Source: Hamiltosporidium magnivora
Taxonomy: Eukaryota > Microsporidia > Dubosqiidae
Assembly (NCBI GenBank): GCA_004325065.1
Contig: PITI01000197.1
Span: 1 to 17,154, forward strand
Direction: 5' to 3'
DNA: 17,154 bases
Shown here: positions 1-9,107 of the stretch, one piece after another
Layout of the letters: every line of letters starts with the position of its first letter
Position numbering within the stretch: the first letter of the stretch is position 1
Made by a program: the position numbers and the translations under genes
The notes under the pieces: generated by a model
Databases searched by the model: none
The model's input: the letters and a program-made list of their open reading frames with translations, nothing else
Told to the model about the DNA's origin: nothing

Positions 1-30
1 TTAGAATAGAAAAACCAAGAAAACCATTAT

Positions 31-3015
31 TTAATATAATAATCTATTCAAAACCTTCATAATCTCATCAATAACCAAAACTCCAAAAGATAATGAAAGC
101 ACAAATAAAGCCTCAGAAACATCAACATTTTCAATTCCCATATAACCACATATTCTACCATGTTTGATAGCACCAATTAAAATACTAACACACATAACCA
201 CACAACCAACCACCTTAAAATTATTTTGATAGGTTAAAAATATACTTTCATTCAAATCTATATTATTTAAAGAATTTACCATTTCGGAAAATAAAATAAA
301 TGTGAGGGCTAATCCAGGATTTTCTTGCACTTTTGTATTATAAAATATATTTTGAAGGGTATTTTTGTAAACCAAAAAACCACCAATTCCTATATAAAAT
401 CCTATAAGTATTCCTCTAATAATTGTAAAATAATTTGCTTTACATTTCCCTTTTTTATTAAAACATAAAAAGCATGCAGGTAGACCATCAGTTAACATGT
501 TTATAAACATAAGTTGATAGGAATTAAAGCATGGTTTTATATTATTAAAATAACACAATCCTATTAAAATTAATTCTCCTAAATTTGAACTCAATAAATA
601 TTTTAAAATACAAAACACGTTGTGTAATCCTGTTCTACCTTCTTGAATGCATTCTACTATTTTGGAAAAATCATCGTCTTTAATTATACAGTCACTTGTT
701 TCTTTGCATATTTCTGTTCCACTTCCCATTCCAACTCCAAAGTCACTTGCTTTAATTGCCAGAACATCATTGACTCCATCTCCACACATTAAAACATATT
801 CTCCTTTTTTCTTTAACAAAGAAATCAATCTAAGTTTATGTTTAGGTTCAGCTCGATAAATAATTTTTAAATGAGGTAAAATTTCTTGAAATTCCATTTC
901 TTTCATATTGTAAAATTCAATTCCACTTAAAAATACTTCTTTTGAATTCTCAATAATTCCTACTTCATTACAAATACTTTTTGTAGTTAGAAGAGAATCA
1001 CCAGTAATTACAATAATATTTATATTTTCATTTTGGCACCATTTTATAGATTCCTCTACAGTATTTCTTGGTGGATCTATAAAGCTTATTAAAGAATGAA
1101 ATATATTTTTGTTATCTATCTGAACACAACAACCAATTATTCTAAAAGAATTTTCAGATAAACATTTAATTTTATCAGAAATTTCATTTTTAATTGTGTC
1201 AGTGATATTTATAATGTCAGTGGTTGCTCCATTTGAAATGTAAATATCTGTTGCGTTTTTTAAAATATTTTCGGGTGCACCTTTGACAATAAATATTTCT
1301 TTTCCATCGTTATTTGTAATCTTGACTTTCATAAACATATTCTCGGGACAAAATGGTAATTTAATAATCGAGGAACTCGAACTCTCGGTTTTTGAGAATA
1401 AAGAATCTGAAACGGGTATTTCTTCACGAACATGTAAAATTTCTGAGGAATCTGATTCAAAATCCGAATACAAATCTGCCATTGCCAATTCAAGTGGATC
1501 ACCAAACGGCTTTGAATCCACTTCAATAAGATGATTGCAATACTTGAAAAGCATTCTCGACATTTTGTCTTCAAAATATTTTTCAAAATCTACGGATTCA
1601 AACACACCAGAATTTTCAGTTGCATTAGAAACTTTTAATGAATCGATTTCTTGTTTTTTATTTTTTAAAATATATATTTCACTTACGATATGTTCATTTG
1701 TAGTGAGAGTTCCTGTTTTATCAGTACAAATGGTCGTGATTTTACTCAGCGATTCAATTCTACGACTATCTTTAATCAAAACACCTTTTTTCTGTAATTT
1801 CTGTGATATATAAGATAAACAGAGTCTCGCTGTCAATTCCAAACCTTCTGGAATAGCTGTAATAGCTAGAGAAACACAAAATTTAAAATTCGCCAATAAT
1901 TCTACAAAAATTGACCCGAAAAAATTATAAAACCCGATATTTCTTCTATCTCCTTTGAAATACACATTAAATTCAAAAACACTCCTAAAAGTTCCAACGA
2001 TGAACAAAATAATACAAAACAAAGCAATAAAAATCGAAAGAACATCTCCACATTTCTTTGTAGTAAGAAGCAACGAACTTTTCTTCAGTGAATGTAATTT
2101 TTCTAGTTTCTGTCTTAATTCTGAAATAGAGTTGTTGTCCATATCAGTTAAAACAAGAGCATAGGAAGAACCATGGATTACAAAAGACCCGGCACGCATT
2201 AAACAACCATTTATTTCGTTTTCTTCTTCTTCTTTTGAAATAGAAATATTTTGAGAAGATTTTGTTTTAATATTGGCATGAGAAGAAGGCTTGGAAAATG
2301 TATCAGATGTACATTCGGTATCCAAATTGGAATTTTTTTGTAAATGCATGTAAATTTCATCAAGATTCTTAAAATTTTCAGTTTTTAAGACTTTTTTAAA
2401 AATACAATGACTTTCTCCTGTAATTGCACTTTCATTTATACTTAAAAAAGTGGTGGTTGTTTCTTTAAATATTGAGGATTCAATAAGCAAAGATTCAGTC
2501 GGGACAATATCTCCAGGTCTAAGATATATTATATCATTTTTAAAAAGATACGTTTCCTCATTTAACAATTTATTTCTAAGGACAAGCGTTTTGGGTGCGA
2601 GAAGTAAACGGGATTTTTCTAAAAAAAGTGCATTTTTATAGTCTTGGAACGCCTCAAGAAAATATGAAATTAGAATGACAGAAATAGAATTAAAAAATTC
2701 AAAAATATCTTCTTTGGTGCAATTTTGACAAAAAGCAAGAAGAAAATTTAAAAGAGAAGAAATCAACAAAATAAGAGAAAGTTTATCCTGTAGTGGAGAA
2801 AACAATGCACTAAATATAAATTCTTTGATCCTCGAATCTTTTATTTTCTCTTTTCGCGGTTTTTTTTCTTGTCCAGTAGAAAAATAATGATCTAACGAAA
2901 TTTCATGAGATTTATTTTCAGATTTAATAATATTCTTGTCATATTCGTGTGAAAGAACCAAATTCGCATCGCAACTTTCACTTTTAATATTTTTTTGCTC
3001 AGAAGATATATTCAT
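31..3015 (-). CDS. SERCA-type (P-type IIA) Ca2+-transporting ATPase
   Basis: Pumps Ca2+ from cytosol into the endoplasmic reticulum at the cost of ATP. The 994-aa frame carries the A-domain TGES motif at residues 199-202, the phosphorylated Asp of DKTGT at 432, the nucleotide-site KGAPE at 578-582 and the hinge GDGVND at 745-750. The Ca2+ ligands of SERCA all have counterparts: Glu390 in IPEGL (TM4), Asn811 and Glu814 (TM5), Asn839, Thr842 and Asp843 (TM6), and Glu911 (TM8). Having both sites argues for SERCA rather than PMR1 (one site) or PMCA. A Ser/Lys/Glu-rich insertion fills roughly residues 212-266 in the A-domain region. The in-frame sequence upstream lacks another ATG, so I start at ATG 3015, which has a CCC motif just upstream. 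The gene is intact, and the 1.7 kb upstream holds no other gene I can support. Confidence 0.95.
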   Translation of the reverse strand: MNISSEQKNIKSESCDANLVLSHEYDKNIIKSENKSHEISLDHYFSTGQEKKPRKEKIKDSRIKEFIFSALFSPLQDKLSLILLISSLLNFLLAFCQNCTKEDIFEFFNSISVILISYFLEAFQDYKNALFLEKSRLLLAPKTLVLRNKLLNEETYLFKNDIIYLRPGDIVPTESLLIESSIFKETTTTFLSINESAITGESHCIFKKVLKTENFKNLDEIYMHLQKNSNLDTECTSDTFSKPSSHANIKTKSSQNISISKEEEENEINGCLMRAGSFVIHGSSYALVLTDMDNNSISELRQKLEKLHSLKKSSLLLTTKKCGDVLSIFIALFCIILFIVGTFRSVFEFNVYFKGDRRNIGFYNFFGSIFVELLANFKFCVSLAITAIPEGLELTARLCLSYISQKLQKKGVLIKDSRRIESLSKITTICTDKTGTLTTNEHIVSEIYILKNKKQEIDSLKVSNATENSGVFESVDFEKYFEDKMSRMLFKYCNHLIEVDSKPFGDPLELAMADLYSDFESDSSEILHVREEIPVSDSLFSKTESSSSSIIKLPFCPENMFMKVKITNNDGKEIFIVKGAPENILKNATDIYISNGATTDIINITDTIKNEISDKIKCLSENSFRIIGCCVQIDNKNIFHSLISFIDPPRNTVEESIKWCQNENINIIVITGDSLLTTKSICNEVGIIENSKEVFLSGIEFYNMKEMEFQEILPHLKIIYRAEPKHKLRLISLLKKKGEYVLMCGDGVNDVLAIKASDFGVGMGSGTEICKETSDCIIKDDDFSKIVECIQEGRTGLHNVFCILKYLLSSNLGELILIGLCYFNNIKPCFNSYQLMFINMLTDGLPACFLCFNKKGKCKANYFTIIRGILIGFYIGIGGFLVYKNTLQNIFYNTKVQENPGLALTFILFSEMVNSLNNIDLNESIFLTYQNNFKVVGCVVMCVSILIGAIKHGRICGYMGIENVDVSEALFVLSLSFGVLVIDEIMKVLNRLLY

Positions 3016-4726
3016 TGAAATGTAGGGCTTCTTCTTTGAGATTTGATATTGAAAAATATATAAATAAAAAATATAAATCAAAATATTGATATCAATTTAC
3101 AATTTTATTTGTGTAATTATTTAAAAATTATCTTCATGTTTCTTAATACATATATGAACATGATTAGTTACCGATTTAACCAAGTCTTTACAATTTTTAG
3201 ATTTTTGAAACTTAAAACTTAAAATATTATTAAACATTGTAAGAAGATTGATTTAACTCTGATACTGCAATGAGTAATAAAAAAAGAAGAAAACACAATT
3301 TTTAATTTAAATTCTGATTAAATCCTCAAAATAAAATGTTAATAATTATTCCGTATAATTTATACATTGATTACTGATTTTCTATTTAATATAATATATG
3401 AATTTCAAGATTTGAAATTTAATAATAATTAGATTGAAACATAAGAAATTATTGGTTGTTTAACGAGAACGAAACACCATTTTGTTTTATTTCTTGTTAA
3501 TTGTTTGCATTTCAATCCTCTGGTTCGTTTTTTGATAATATTTTTACATGAATTTGGTTGTAATACTCAAAATGTTTAATTTCAGTGCTAATACATATCT
3601 AGATTATATATAATTTAATGAAATAATTTGCTTTCAACTCATATTCTTATTCTGAATTATATGAATCTTTAAATAATAATATCTTTGTAACATTTGGATT
3701 ATACTATTAATCAATCGAAAGAATGGTTTTGATTTTTTTATTGCAAAAATATTGATATGTTTTTATCGTTATTTTGATATAATTTAAAATCTTTCTGAAC
3801 CTAATGGTGTGATATCAGCTAAAATATATCATTTCGAATTATCATAAGAGAAGTAAGTATTATATTAAACATATTAGGCAAGGATTATTTAACAGTAAGT
3901 CCTGTTTCCTAAGTTTTTTGGTTTCTATAATCAAGCGTATATCAAAGTAAATATTTTATTTGAGAAATATAACGTCTCTGATTCATTTTATCAAGATAGG
4001 TATATCATATCTATTATATAGATCTTGATTTCATAAATTATTTTTTAAGATTTTTCTGTGAACAAAACATATCATAATTGGTTTTGATAACTGAAATTAT
4101 AATTTATTTATTTAAAATAAAATGAAAGTTGAATTATAGAGATCTATTAAAAAAATTATTGATTAAAAAAATATTAAAATAAACTTAAGTGTTTATGATT
4201 CAAATATTTCATTTAGTTTTTATTAAAATAAAAGTTCGCGCATTTAAGTTTTGCTCCATATATTTACAAGCCTAGTTAAATCAGTTGATCTGGTTTTCCC
4301 GTTACTTTTACACACTCTTTATATTTATAATACATCATATTCAAATATTTCTTAGTTATCAGATAAACATATAATTTTAAATAGTCACAATTTAAATAAT
4401 TTACTAAAAAGTACAGATGTGTTTTAATATTAAATTCTACTCACATTTTTAATCTTAATTGTGACAAATTAAAAAGAATTTATGTATTAAAATTCTAGGT
4501 TAAAATATTTTTACCATTTTTATATGTTTTCTTCTACTACTTTAACCGAAAAGAATTTAAAATGTAATTTATTTTGTAAATAAAATTTTTGAAAAAAATG
4601 TGAAAGAATCTAAACAAAGATTGAATGAAAATTTTTACTATAATCATATGAATCCACTAAAAGAATAAGTTTTTTTTTATAGAATTTCTATCAGATAGCG
4701 TGGAACAAATATTAAAAATTTACTAT
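3016..4726. other. AT-rich intergenic spacer
   Basis: This 1.7 kb stretch lies upstream of the SERCA gene and downstream of the 187-aa gene. All frames are broken by frequent stops, and I see no tRNA-like fold, no long repeat and no recognisable peptide. Two GTAAGT strings occur (near 3853 and 3894) without flanking coding sequence and are probably chance. Confidence 0.6.
3025..3027 (-). promoter_or_regulatory. CCC motif upstream of the SERCA start
   Basis: On the minus strand a CCC triplet lies 10-12 nt before ATG 3015 in an otherwise A/T-rich leader. C- or G-triplet signals shortly upstream of start codons are reported as transcription signals in microsporidia. The same arrangement precedes the eIF2B epsilon gene. 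This is one short motif, so support is moderate. Confidence 0.45.
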
Positions 4727-5290
4727 TTAAATATTTTCTTTACAAGCTGTAAAAATGCCGGCTATTTGACCAACTTCAACGAAATCTTCTTCTTTTTCTA
4801 CGGCCAAATAGTTTTCGACATTTCTTTTAACCATTTTTTTAATTTCAGTATCATTCTTTGCACAAATACTTCCATCATCATATAACAAAATAGATTTGGG
4901 AGTAAAACCATGACCAAAATTGAAAATGAATAAAACATCATCAAGTAGATTTATATCTTGTGCCTTTTCATTTTGACTAATTAGTTTTGGTTCGTTTTCT
5001 TTGGAAAAGTTGATTTCTTCTAAAACATTTAAATCTTCGAAAATAACATTTTGGTCAAAATTTGTGCTTTTTTTAGACTCTGAATGTGCTATTATACCGG
5101 GATTCTTTATTTTTACAGCATTTTTTGTTTTTTTCTCTTTCTTTGATATTTCTCCGGTTTTTGTGGCTTTGGAATTCAAATCTGGTTCAATTTCATTTTT
5201 TTCAGAAGAAAAACTAAATTCTTCGTTATCCGTTGGTATTTTTGGTTCAAAAACGTATTTTTTATAGCCGCCAAGTGTTCTTTTGTCCAT
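4727..5290 (-). CDS. hypothetical protein, 187 aa, disordered N-terminus
   Basis: I do not recognise this protein. The frame starts at ATG 5290; the in-frame TTG two codons further upstream is less likely. Residues 1 to about 115 are rich in Lys, Glu, Ser and Asn and look disordered. The last 70 or so residues look folded: a hydrophobic strand (VLFIFNFGHGF), an ILLYDDG turn, a Lys/Glu-rich helix and a final IAGIFTACKENI tail. There is no signal peptide, membrane segment or metal motif. A real gene is supported by 188 uninterrupted codons in very AT-rich DNA and by the contrast between a polar and a structured half. It is divergent from the small ORF at 5362, with 71 bp between the starts. It could be a nuclear or RNA-binding adaptor, but nothing visible proves that. 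Confidence 0.75.
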   Translation of the reverse strand: MDKRTLGGYKKYVFEPKIPTDNEEFSFSSEKNEIEPDLNSKATKTGEISKKEKKTKNAVKIKNPGIIAHSESKKSTNFDQNVIFEDLNVLEEINFSKENEPKLISQNEKAQDINLLDDVLFIFNFGHGFTPKSILLYDDGSICAKNDTEIKKMVKRNVENYLAVEKEEDFVEVGQIAGIFTACKENI

Positions 5291-5361
5291 ACACAACTGA
5301 GGAGAAATATTTTTCTAAAATAAATATAAATTCAATTAAAAACAATTTAAAACGGAAAAAT

Positions 5362-5496
5362 ATGGAGAAATTAAAAAATATTTTGCAAATTTTTTTACAA
5401 GAATTGGGAATTAAAGTAGAAAAGGAAGATTATGGTTTGATTGAAAACTTTGACCTTTTTTTATTTAGCAAATATTGTAAATTATATTTTATATAA
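5362..5496 (+). CDS. small ORF, 44 codons, possibly a truncated gene
   Basis: ATG 5362 opens a 44-codon frame ending in TAA at 5494-5496. The peptide is amphipathic and helix-like, beginning MEKLKNILQIFLQELGIKV, and looks more protein-like than the low-complexity ORFs usual in AT-rich DNA. The stop lies 3 nt before the first recognisable codon of a decayed repeat (5500). The frame may therefore be the N-terminal remnant of a longer gene interrupted by that element, or simply chance. It shares a 71-bp intergenic region with the divergent 187-aa gene. No family is recognised. Confidence 0.3.
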   Translation: MEKLKNILQIFLQELGIKVEKEDYGLIENFDLFLFSKYCKLYFI

Positions 5497-5499
5497 TAA

Positions 5500-5800
5500 C
5501 TGGTTGATGAAGGAAAGATAACCACGTTGAAAACTATCTGTTTGGCAATAATTAGATTAATTGGGGAAAGAATAATTGTTTAAATTTTTTGTAGAAAGCA
5601 AACCCAACTACATTTTGGGGTTCGTATTGGAGTTGGTATATAGAGGAGATGGTTACAAGACAGAAAATTTTTTTTGACCAAGAAGTTCGTAGTTTTTACA
5701 AATTTAATTAATAAACCACGGTTAAAAATGTATGCAATTTACATGTTATACCATGAAAACCTAGCTTTACTCATTCGAGTTAAAAGACTATGCGCCTAAG
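5500..5800 (+). repeat. decayed coding element, copy 1
   Basis: From CTG 5500 the frame reads LVDEGKITTLKTICLA and continues to a stop near 5569. The same frame is open again at 5644-5796 (51 codons, ending in TAA). The segment 5516-5547 matches 9457-9488 at 25 of 32 bases. Six of the seven differences are synonymous in this frame, so both copies derive from an expressed protein family. The 3' limit is not defined. I see no terminal inverted repeats or target-site duplication. It is probably a mobile-element relic, of a class I cannot name. Confidence 0.5.
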
Positions 5801-6592
5801 GGGTACGAAAAAAACATGCTTTTTGAAAGCCGATGATCCTAATTTAATGCTATACATGTCTATATGCGTGCAATATCTAATATTTGAAATAATCTGCAGA
5901 AATTTATCAAGACTAGGAGTTTATCAGGTTCGAAAAATGCATACTATGTGAAAATACTACGATCTTGGGTGAGCTCAAGATAGTTTTTGCTCTACAATCA
6001 TATTAAAGGCAAAAAACATTAGAACTGATAGTTCAAGCCTCTTCCCTATTTTATATGCTCTACAATTCTTTTAAATAAAAATCCATGAGATGTCGGAATC
6101 TAAAGAGATACTGATGATGTGTTAGAGACCATACATCTATTAAAAGCAATAAAGCGATAATGCTACAAAAAAAATATAAACATCCCACTTTTTAAAGAAG
6201 ATGGCTCATTTATTCAATGAAAAAATAATGTAACACTGGGTAGAATTCGGAATTATAAATCAATTTTTTTGTTTCTTATGCGAATCGCTAGGATTCTTGT
6301 TAGATATTGCCGATATAAATTATTCAGTTAAAATTTAGCGAATTTATTTTTATTTATGAGTTAAAATGGTGATATTCTGACTTTAATGTTGTCGCATCGA
6401 TATTATATTGAACAAACGATAAAAAAAAAGTACATTTCAAAGCAATAATTTCATTTTTTTTCAACGAAATCAATGTTGGTCTAATATTTAAATCTTTATC
6501 CCAAATTATTTATCTAACTTATCAATAATGGAGCTAATAGACTGTAAAATCTCAACACCAGGTATTAGAGACGTTCAAAAAATATATATTTT
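5801..6592. other. intergenic, no recognisable gene
   Basis: About 0.8 kb separates copy 1 of the decayed element from the end of the DHHC gene. Base composition is slightly less AT-rich than in the other spacers (for example 5800-6150), which may be further decayed element, but no frame stays open and no peptide is recognisable. Nothing else can be supported. Confidence 0.5.
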
Positions 6593-7696
6593 TTATTTAT
6601 TTGTAAATCTATTGCACACCATTTTTGTAATTCTAAGTGACAAAATACCGAATATAAAAATAATAATAAAACGTATTTCAAAGTTATAATCATTAAATAT
6701 TTCATGTGAATATAGAAAGTATAAAAGAATCAAGCAGACCAAAAGATACATTTCAAATAACTTATCACTTTGATTCTGAATGCATCTATTTAGACAAGGA
6801 CAATGATGATCATGATATACTATACAAATATTACACACCGAACAGTGTTTAATTCCTTTGTCCTTCTTTATCCAACAAGTATAACAAAATATTTTTTTCG
6901 TTAATTCAGTAGTTTCCAAAATATTAGATATTATTTCTTTACATTTATTTATATCGTTTTTCATTAAATATTTCGGTTTTGTAAATAGAAGCAAATATTT
7001 AAGATAGATAAATGGAATCAGTAAAACCACAAACCATCTATTTCGTTCCAAAAGTTGTGACGAAAACAATATTGTATAAAATAAATTTATAAAAAACATA
7101 ATATCTGTCTTATAAACTACATTCTTTATAAGAATTGACACGATAAATAAAAAAAATATATTTTCTTTGAAAAAAATACTGTATACGATAAAAAAAAGAA
7201 TCAAATATTTTGTACTTTTTTGTGGAAAATATTTTTCATTCTTTTTATAAAATCGATTCAAAGCAATGATTATTTCCTTTCTTTTTTTCAGACCTGCATA
7301 TTCAGCGACACTTCTTTTTTTGTGATCTTTTATATTCATATTTACGTTATTTGCCATTAGAAGTATAAAACCGAGTGTATCATAATAAGAAATACATGTA
7401 TGAAGTAAAGAATATCCAGATGTATTTACATAATTTATATCAGCGCCATTAATAATTAGATATTTCATTACTCTGTAATTAGAATTGTATAAAGCATAAA
7501 ATAAAGGCGTACTTTGGTATTTCCCCCCTTTTGAATCTAAGTTAAATCCTATGCCCACTAATTTTTGTATCAAATTTAAATTGTTATATAAAGCTGCATA
7601 ATGCAAAATAGATGCACCATCATGAAATATATAAGTATAGTACTCTTCTGGTAAACTACTATTTATTATTGCTTCCTTAATTTGTTCTTCATCCAT
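6593..7696 (-). CDS. ankyrin-repeat DHHC palmitoyltransferase (Akr1/HIP14-like)
   Basis: Transfers palmitate from acyl-CoA to cysteines of cytosolic or membrane proteins, acting at Golgi or other endomembranes. The 367-aa protein starts at ATG 7696. Three ankyrin repeats span about residues 26-126 (e.g. GASILHYAA, TPLFYALYNSNYRVMKYLI, GYSLLHTCI), with a weaker fourth to about 150. Several membrane segments follow. The cysteine-rich domain begins at Cys271/Cys274, has His284-Cys285 and Cys288, and ends in the catalytic DHHC at 296-299. Two or more hydrophobic segments close the protein. Oddities: DHHC is followed by PCLNRC where most family members have PW and NC, and I see no TTxE motif at the C-terminus. 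Yeast Akr1 has the same ankyrin-DHHC architecture but is about twice as long. It is divergent from the SWIM gene, with 280 bp between starts. Confidence 0.9.
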   Translation of the reverse strand: MDEEQIKEAIINSSLPEEYYTYIFHDGASILHYAALYNNLNLIQKLVGIGFNLDSKGGKYQSTPLFYALYNSNYRVMKYLIINGADINYVNTSGYSLLHTCISYYDTLGFILLMANNVNMNIKDHKKRSVAEYAGLKKRKEIIIALNRFYKKNEKYFPQKSTKYLILFFIVYSIFFKENIFFLFIVSILIKNVVYKTDIMFFINLFYTILFSSQLLERNRWFVVLLIPFIYLKYLLLFTKPKYLMKNDINKCKEIISNILETTELTKKIFCYTCWIKKDKGIKHCSVCNICIVYHDHHCPCLNRCIQNQSDKLFEMYLLVCLILLYFLYSHEIFNDYNFEIRFIIIFIFGILSLRITKMVCNRFTNK

Positions 7697-7976
7697 ATGA
7701 AACCAAAAATGGTATATTTTTACATCTTCGGACTTTTTGATACATATGAAACATGATTGTAGGACATTGAAACATAAATTTGAATATTCAAAGACTTTGC
7801 AAAGAATATAATCAAAAAATTTTTTTTTACGTGGAAATATTTTATTTTGATTCTCTATCGAATATATTCATTATTGATAATTTTTTTGATTTAATATTAA
7901 ATCACTGAATAAAGATGGAATAAAACAAACAGAAGTTCTTATATTTATATGTATTCTATAGAAAACTAAATCGTAA

Positions 7977-8296
7977 ATGACCAATAATCGAAATATAAAT
8001 GTTGAAAAACTTGCCCTTCTTTCTATGATTTTATCACTTTCATTCGAAAAAGTAGTTTTTTTCTAATTTAGGCATATCTTTTGGTAGGAGATGAAATAGA
8101 CCAAATTATTGAATCGAAATGTTACATTTCAAATATAAAAGGGGTATTTTACTATATTATTGATGATAAGATATATTTAATCAAATCCAAAGATAAAATT
8201 TATTGTTCTTGTAATGAAGAATATTGTTGGCACAAAATAAAAATAATGATCAGTAACGATATAAAATACAAACATACAGTAAGTTTTACGAAATAA
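7977..8296 (+). CDS. SWIM zinc-finger protein, SWS1/ZSWIM7/Shu2-like, two exons
   Basis: Predicted exons 7977-8051 and 8072-8296 give 99 aa. Exon 1 alone stops inside the proposed intron, and exon 2 alone has no ATG near its start; removing 20 nt fuses them in frame. The product has an N-terminal helix (LALLSMILSLSF), a junction AYLLVGDEID, several beta-like segments and then the zinc motif Cys70-Ser-Cys72, four residues, Cys77-Trp-His79. In human ZSWIM7 a helix, an ALDLVD-like stretch and a CxC...CxH finger come in the same order. SWS1 proteins pair with a RAD51-paralogue-like partner in Shu complexes that promote RAD51 filaments in homologous recombination. The four-residue loop is shorter than in other SWIM fingers, and the region after the finger is short. 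Orthology rests on motif order and length only. The gene is divergent from the DHHC gene. Confidence 0.6.
8052..8071 (+). other. putative 20-nt spliceosomal intron
   Basis: GTAGTTTTTTTCTAATTTAG begins with GT, has a pyrimidine run and a CTAAT branch-like motif 4 nt from the terminal TAG. It contains the stop that ends exon 1, and its length (20 nt, remainder 2 modulo 3) is what joins the two halves of the SWIM-domain protein in frame. Microsporidian introns are known to be very short with the branch site beside the acceptor. The donor GTAGTT departs from GTAAGT. Transcript evidence is not available here. Confidence 0.6.
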
Positions 8297-8359
8297 ACTA
8301 AAAATAATTTTTTGAAAATCTGTAAAATATAACTTATAAAATTATTCTATTTTTACACA

Positions 8360-8790
8360 ATGTCAGACCTTAAAAGACTACAAATAACCATGAATGTAGA
8401 GGCATACATTCAGTCTATAGTACTTAAGGAGACATCGAAACAATTTCCTTTGACTGACGAAGAGGACTTGAGTCATGACTAAATGCCGAAGAGAGTTTGG
8501 AAGAGCTTCAATGGAGGCTATTATGAGAGCAGAGATGCATGAGGAATCAACCCCCCTTTAAAACAAGTGAATAGAGATGAAGATGGTGCTTAAAAGTTAA
8601 AAACAAAAAATATTACACCTCTTATTTCAGAAGAAGGAATCACGTTAGAGGAACCGACGATAAATAAAAATGAAGAGTCGGATTTGGAAGAAGAAACAAC
8701 TGTGGTAAAAGAGGTAGAAGAAAAGGCATAAAAATCGTAAAACTATTTTAACCCAGAATATTATTAAATAAAAAAATTGCAAAACCCAAT
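8360..8790 (+). pseudogene. broken reading frame, acidic product, unknown family
   Basis: ATG 8360 opens a 40-codon frame ending at TAA 8480. The same frame then continues with TGA at 8540, TAA at 8591, 45 open codons and TAA at 8729 and 8738. The encoded residues look genuinely coding: a start MSDLKRLQITMNVEAYIQSI, then acidic stretches such as EEPTINKNEESDLEEE. Around 8483-8560 the other two plus-strand frames also read well (e.g. EESLEELQWRLL and REFGRASMEAIMRAE), so frameshifts are as likely as simple stops. A gag-like or other repeat-family origin is possible but unproven. It lies between the SWIM gene and the convergent 89-aa ORF. Confidence 0.4.
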
Positions 8791-8837
8791 TTAATATTTT
8801 CAACGCATTTCCAACCTTCTATGGATCTAATTATTTT

Positions 8838-9107
8838 TCAAAATAAGTCATCAATATCAAAAATATGGTAGTTTTTGTACAAATCCACAATTTCTTCTTC
8901 TTTAATAACTTCACTCAGTTTATTTAATACTTTGGTACTCTTTACTTTGCATCTTTCAATTTTTCTAAGAAATTTCTTCAGTTGAATGATTTTTATTTTG
9001 ATTTCTTTTACACAATTTAAATGCTCTAATGGTGAATTTTCATAATTATTTTTATATTCAAACATTATTTTTTTAGTTTCTGAAAATAATTTTCTACAAT
9101 TTGGCAT
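8838..9107 (-). CDS. hypothetical small helical protein, 89 aa
   Basis: The frame starts at ATG 9107; the upstream in-frame extension to 9146 has only a TTG. The product begins MPNCRKLFSETKKIM, is Lys/Glu/Ile-rich and predicted mainly helical (IKIKIIQLKKFLRKIERCKV), and ends in an acidic tail, DIDDLF. The heptad-like spacing of hydrophobic residues suggests a short coiled coil. I recognise no family. With only 90 codons it could be chance, but residue use is more balanced than in typical AT-rich spurious ORFs. Relic sequence flanks it on both sides. Confidence 0.5.
   Translation of the reverse strand: MPNCRKLFSETKKIMFEYKNNYENSPLEHLNCVKEIKIKIIQLKKFLRKIERCKVKSTKVLNKLSEVIKEEEIVDLYKNYHIFDIDDLF

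Noticed and set aside
647..2641. Several frames of 60-92 codons opposite or within the SERCA gene
   Set aside because: They are shadows of the intact calcium-pump frame; none has independent protein character.
8279..8284. GTAAGT near the end of the SWIM gene as a possible second intron donor
   Set aside because: No branch-plus-acceptor follows closely, and the reading frame ends naturally 12 nt later at TAA 8294.
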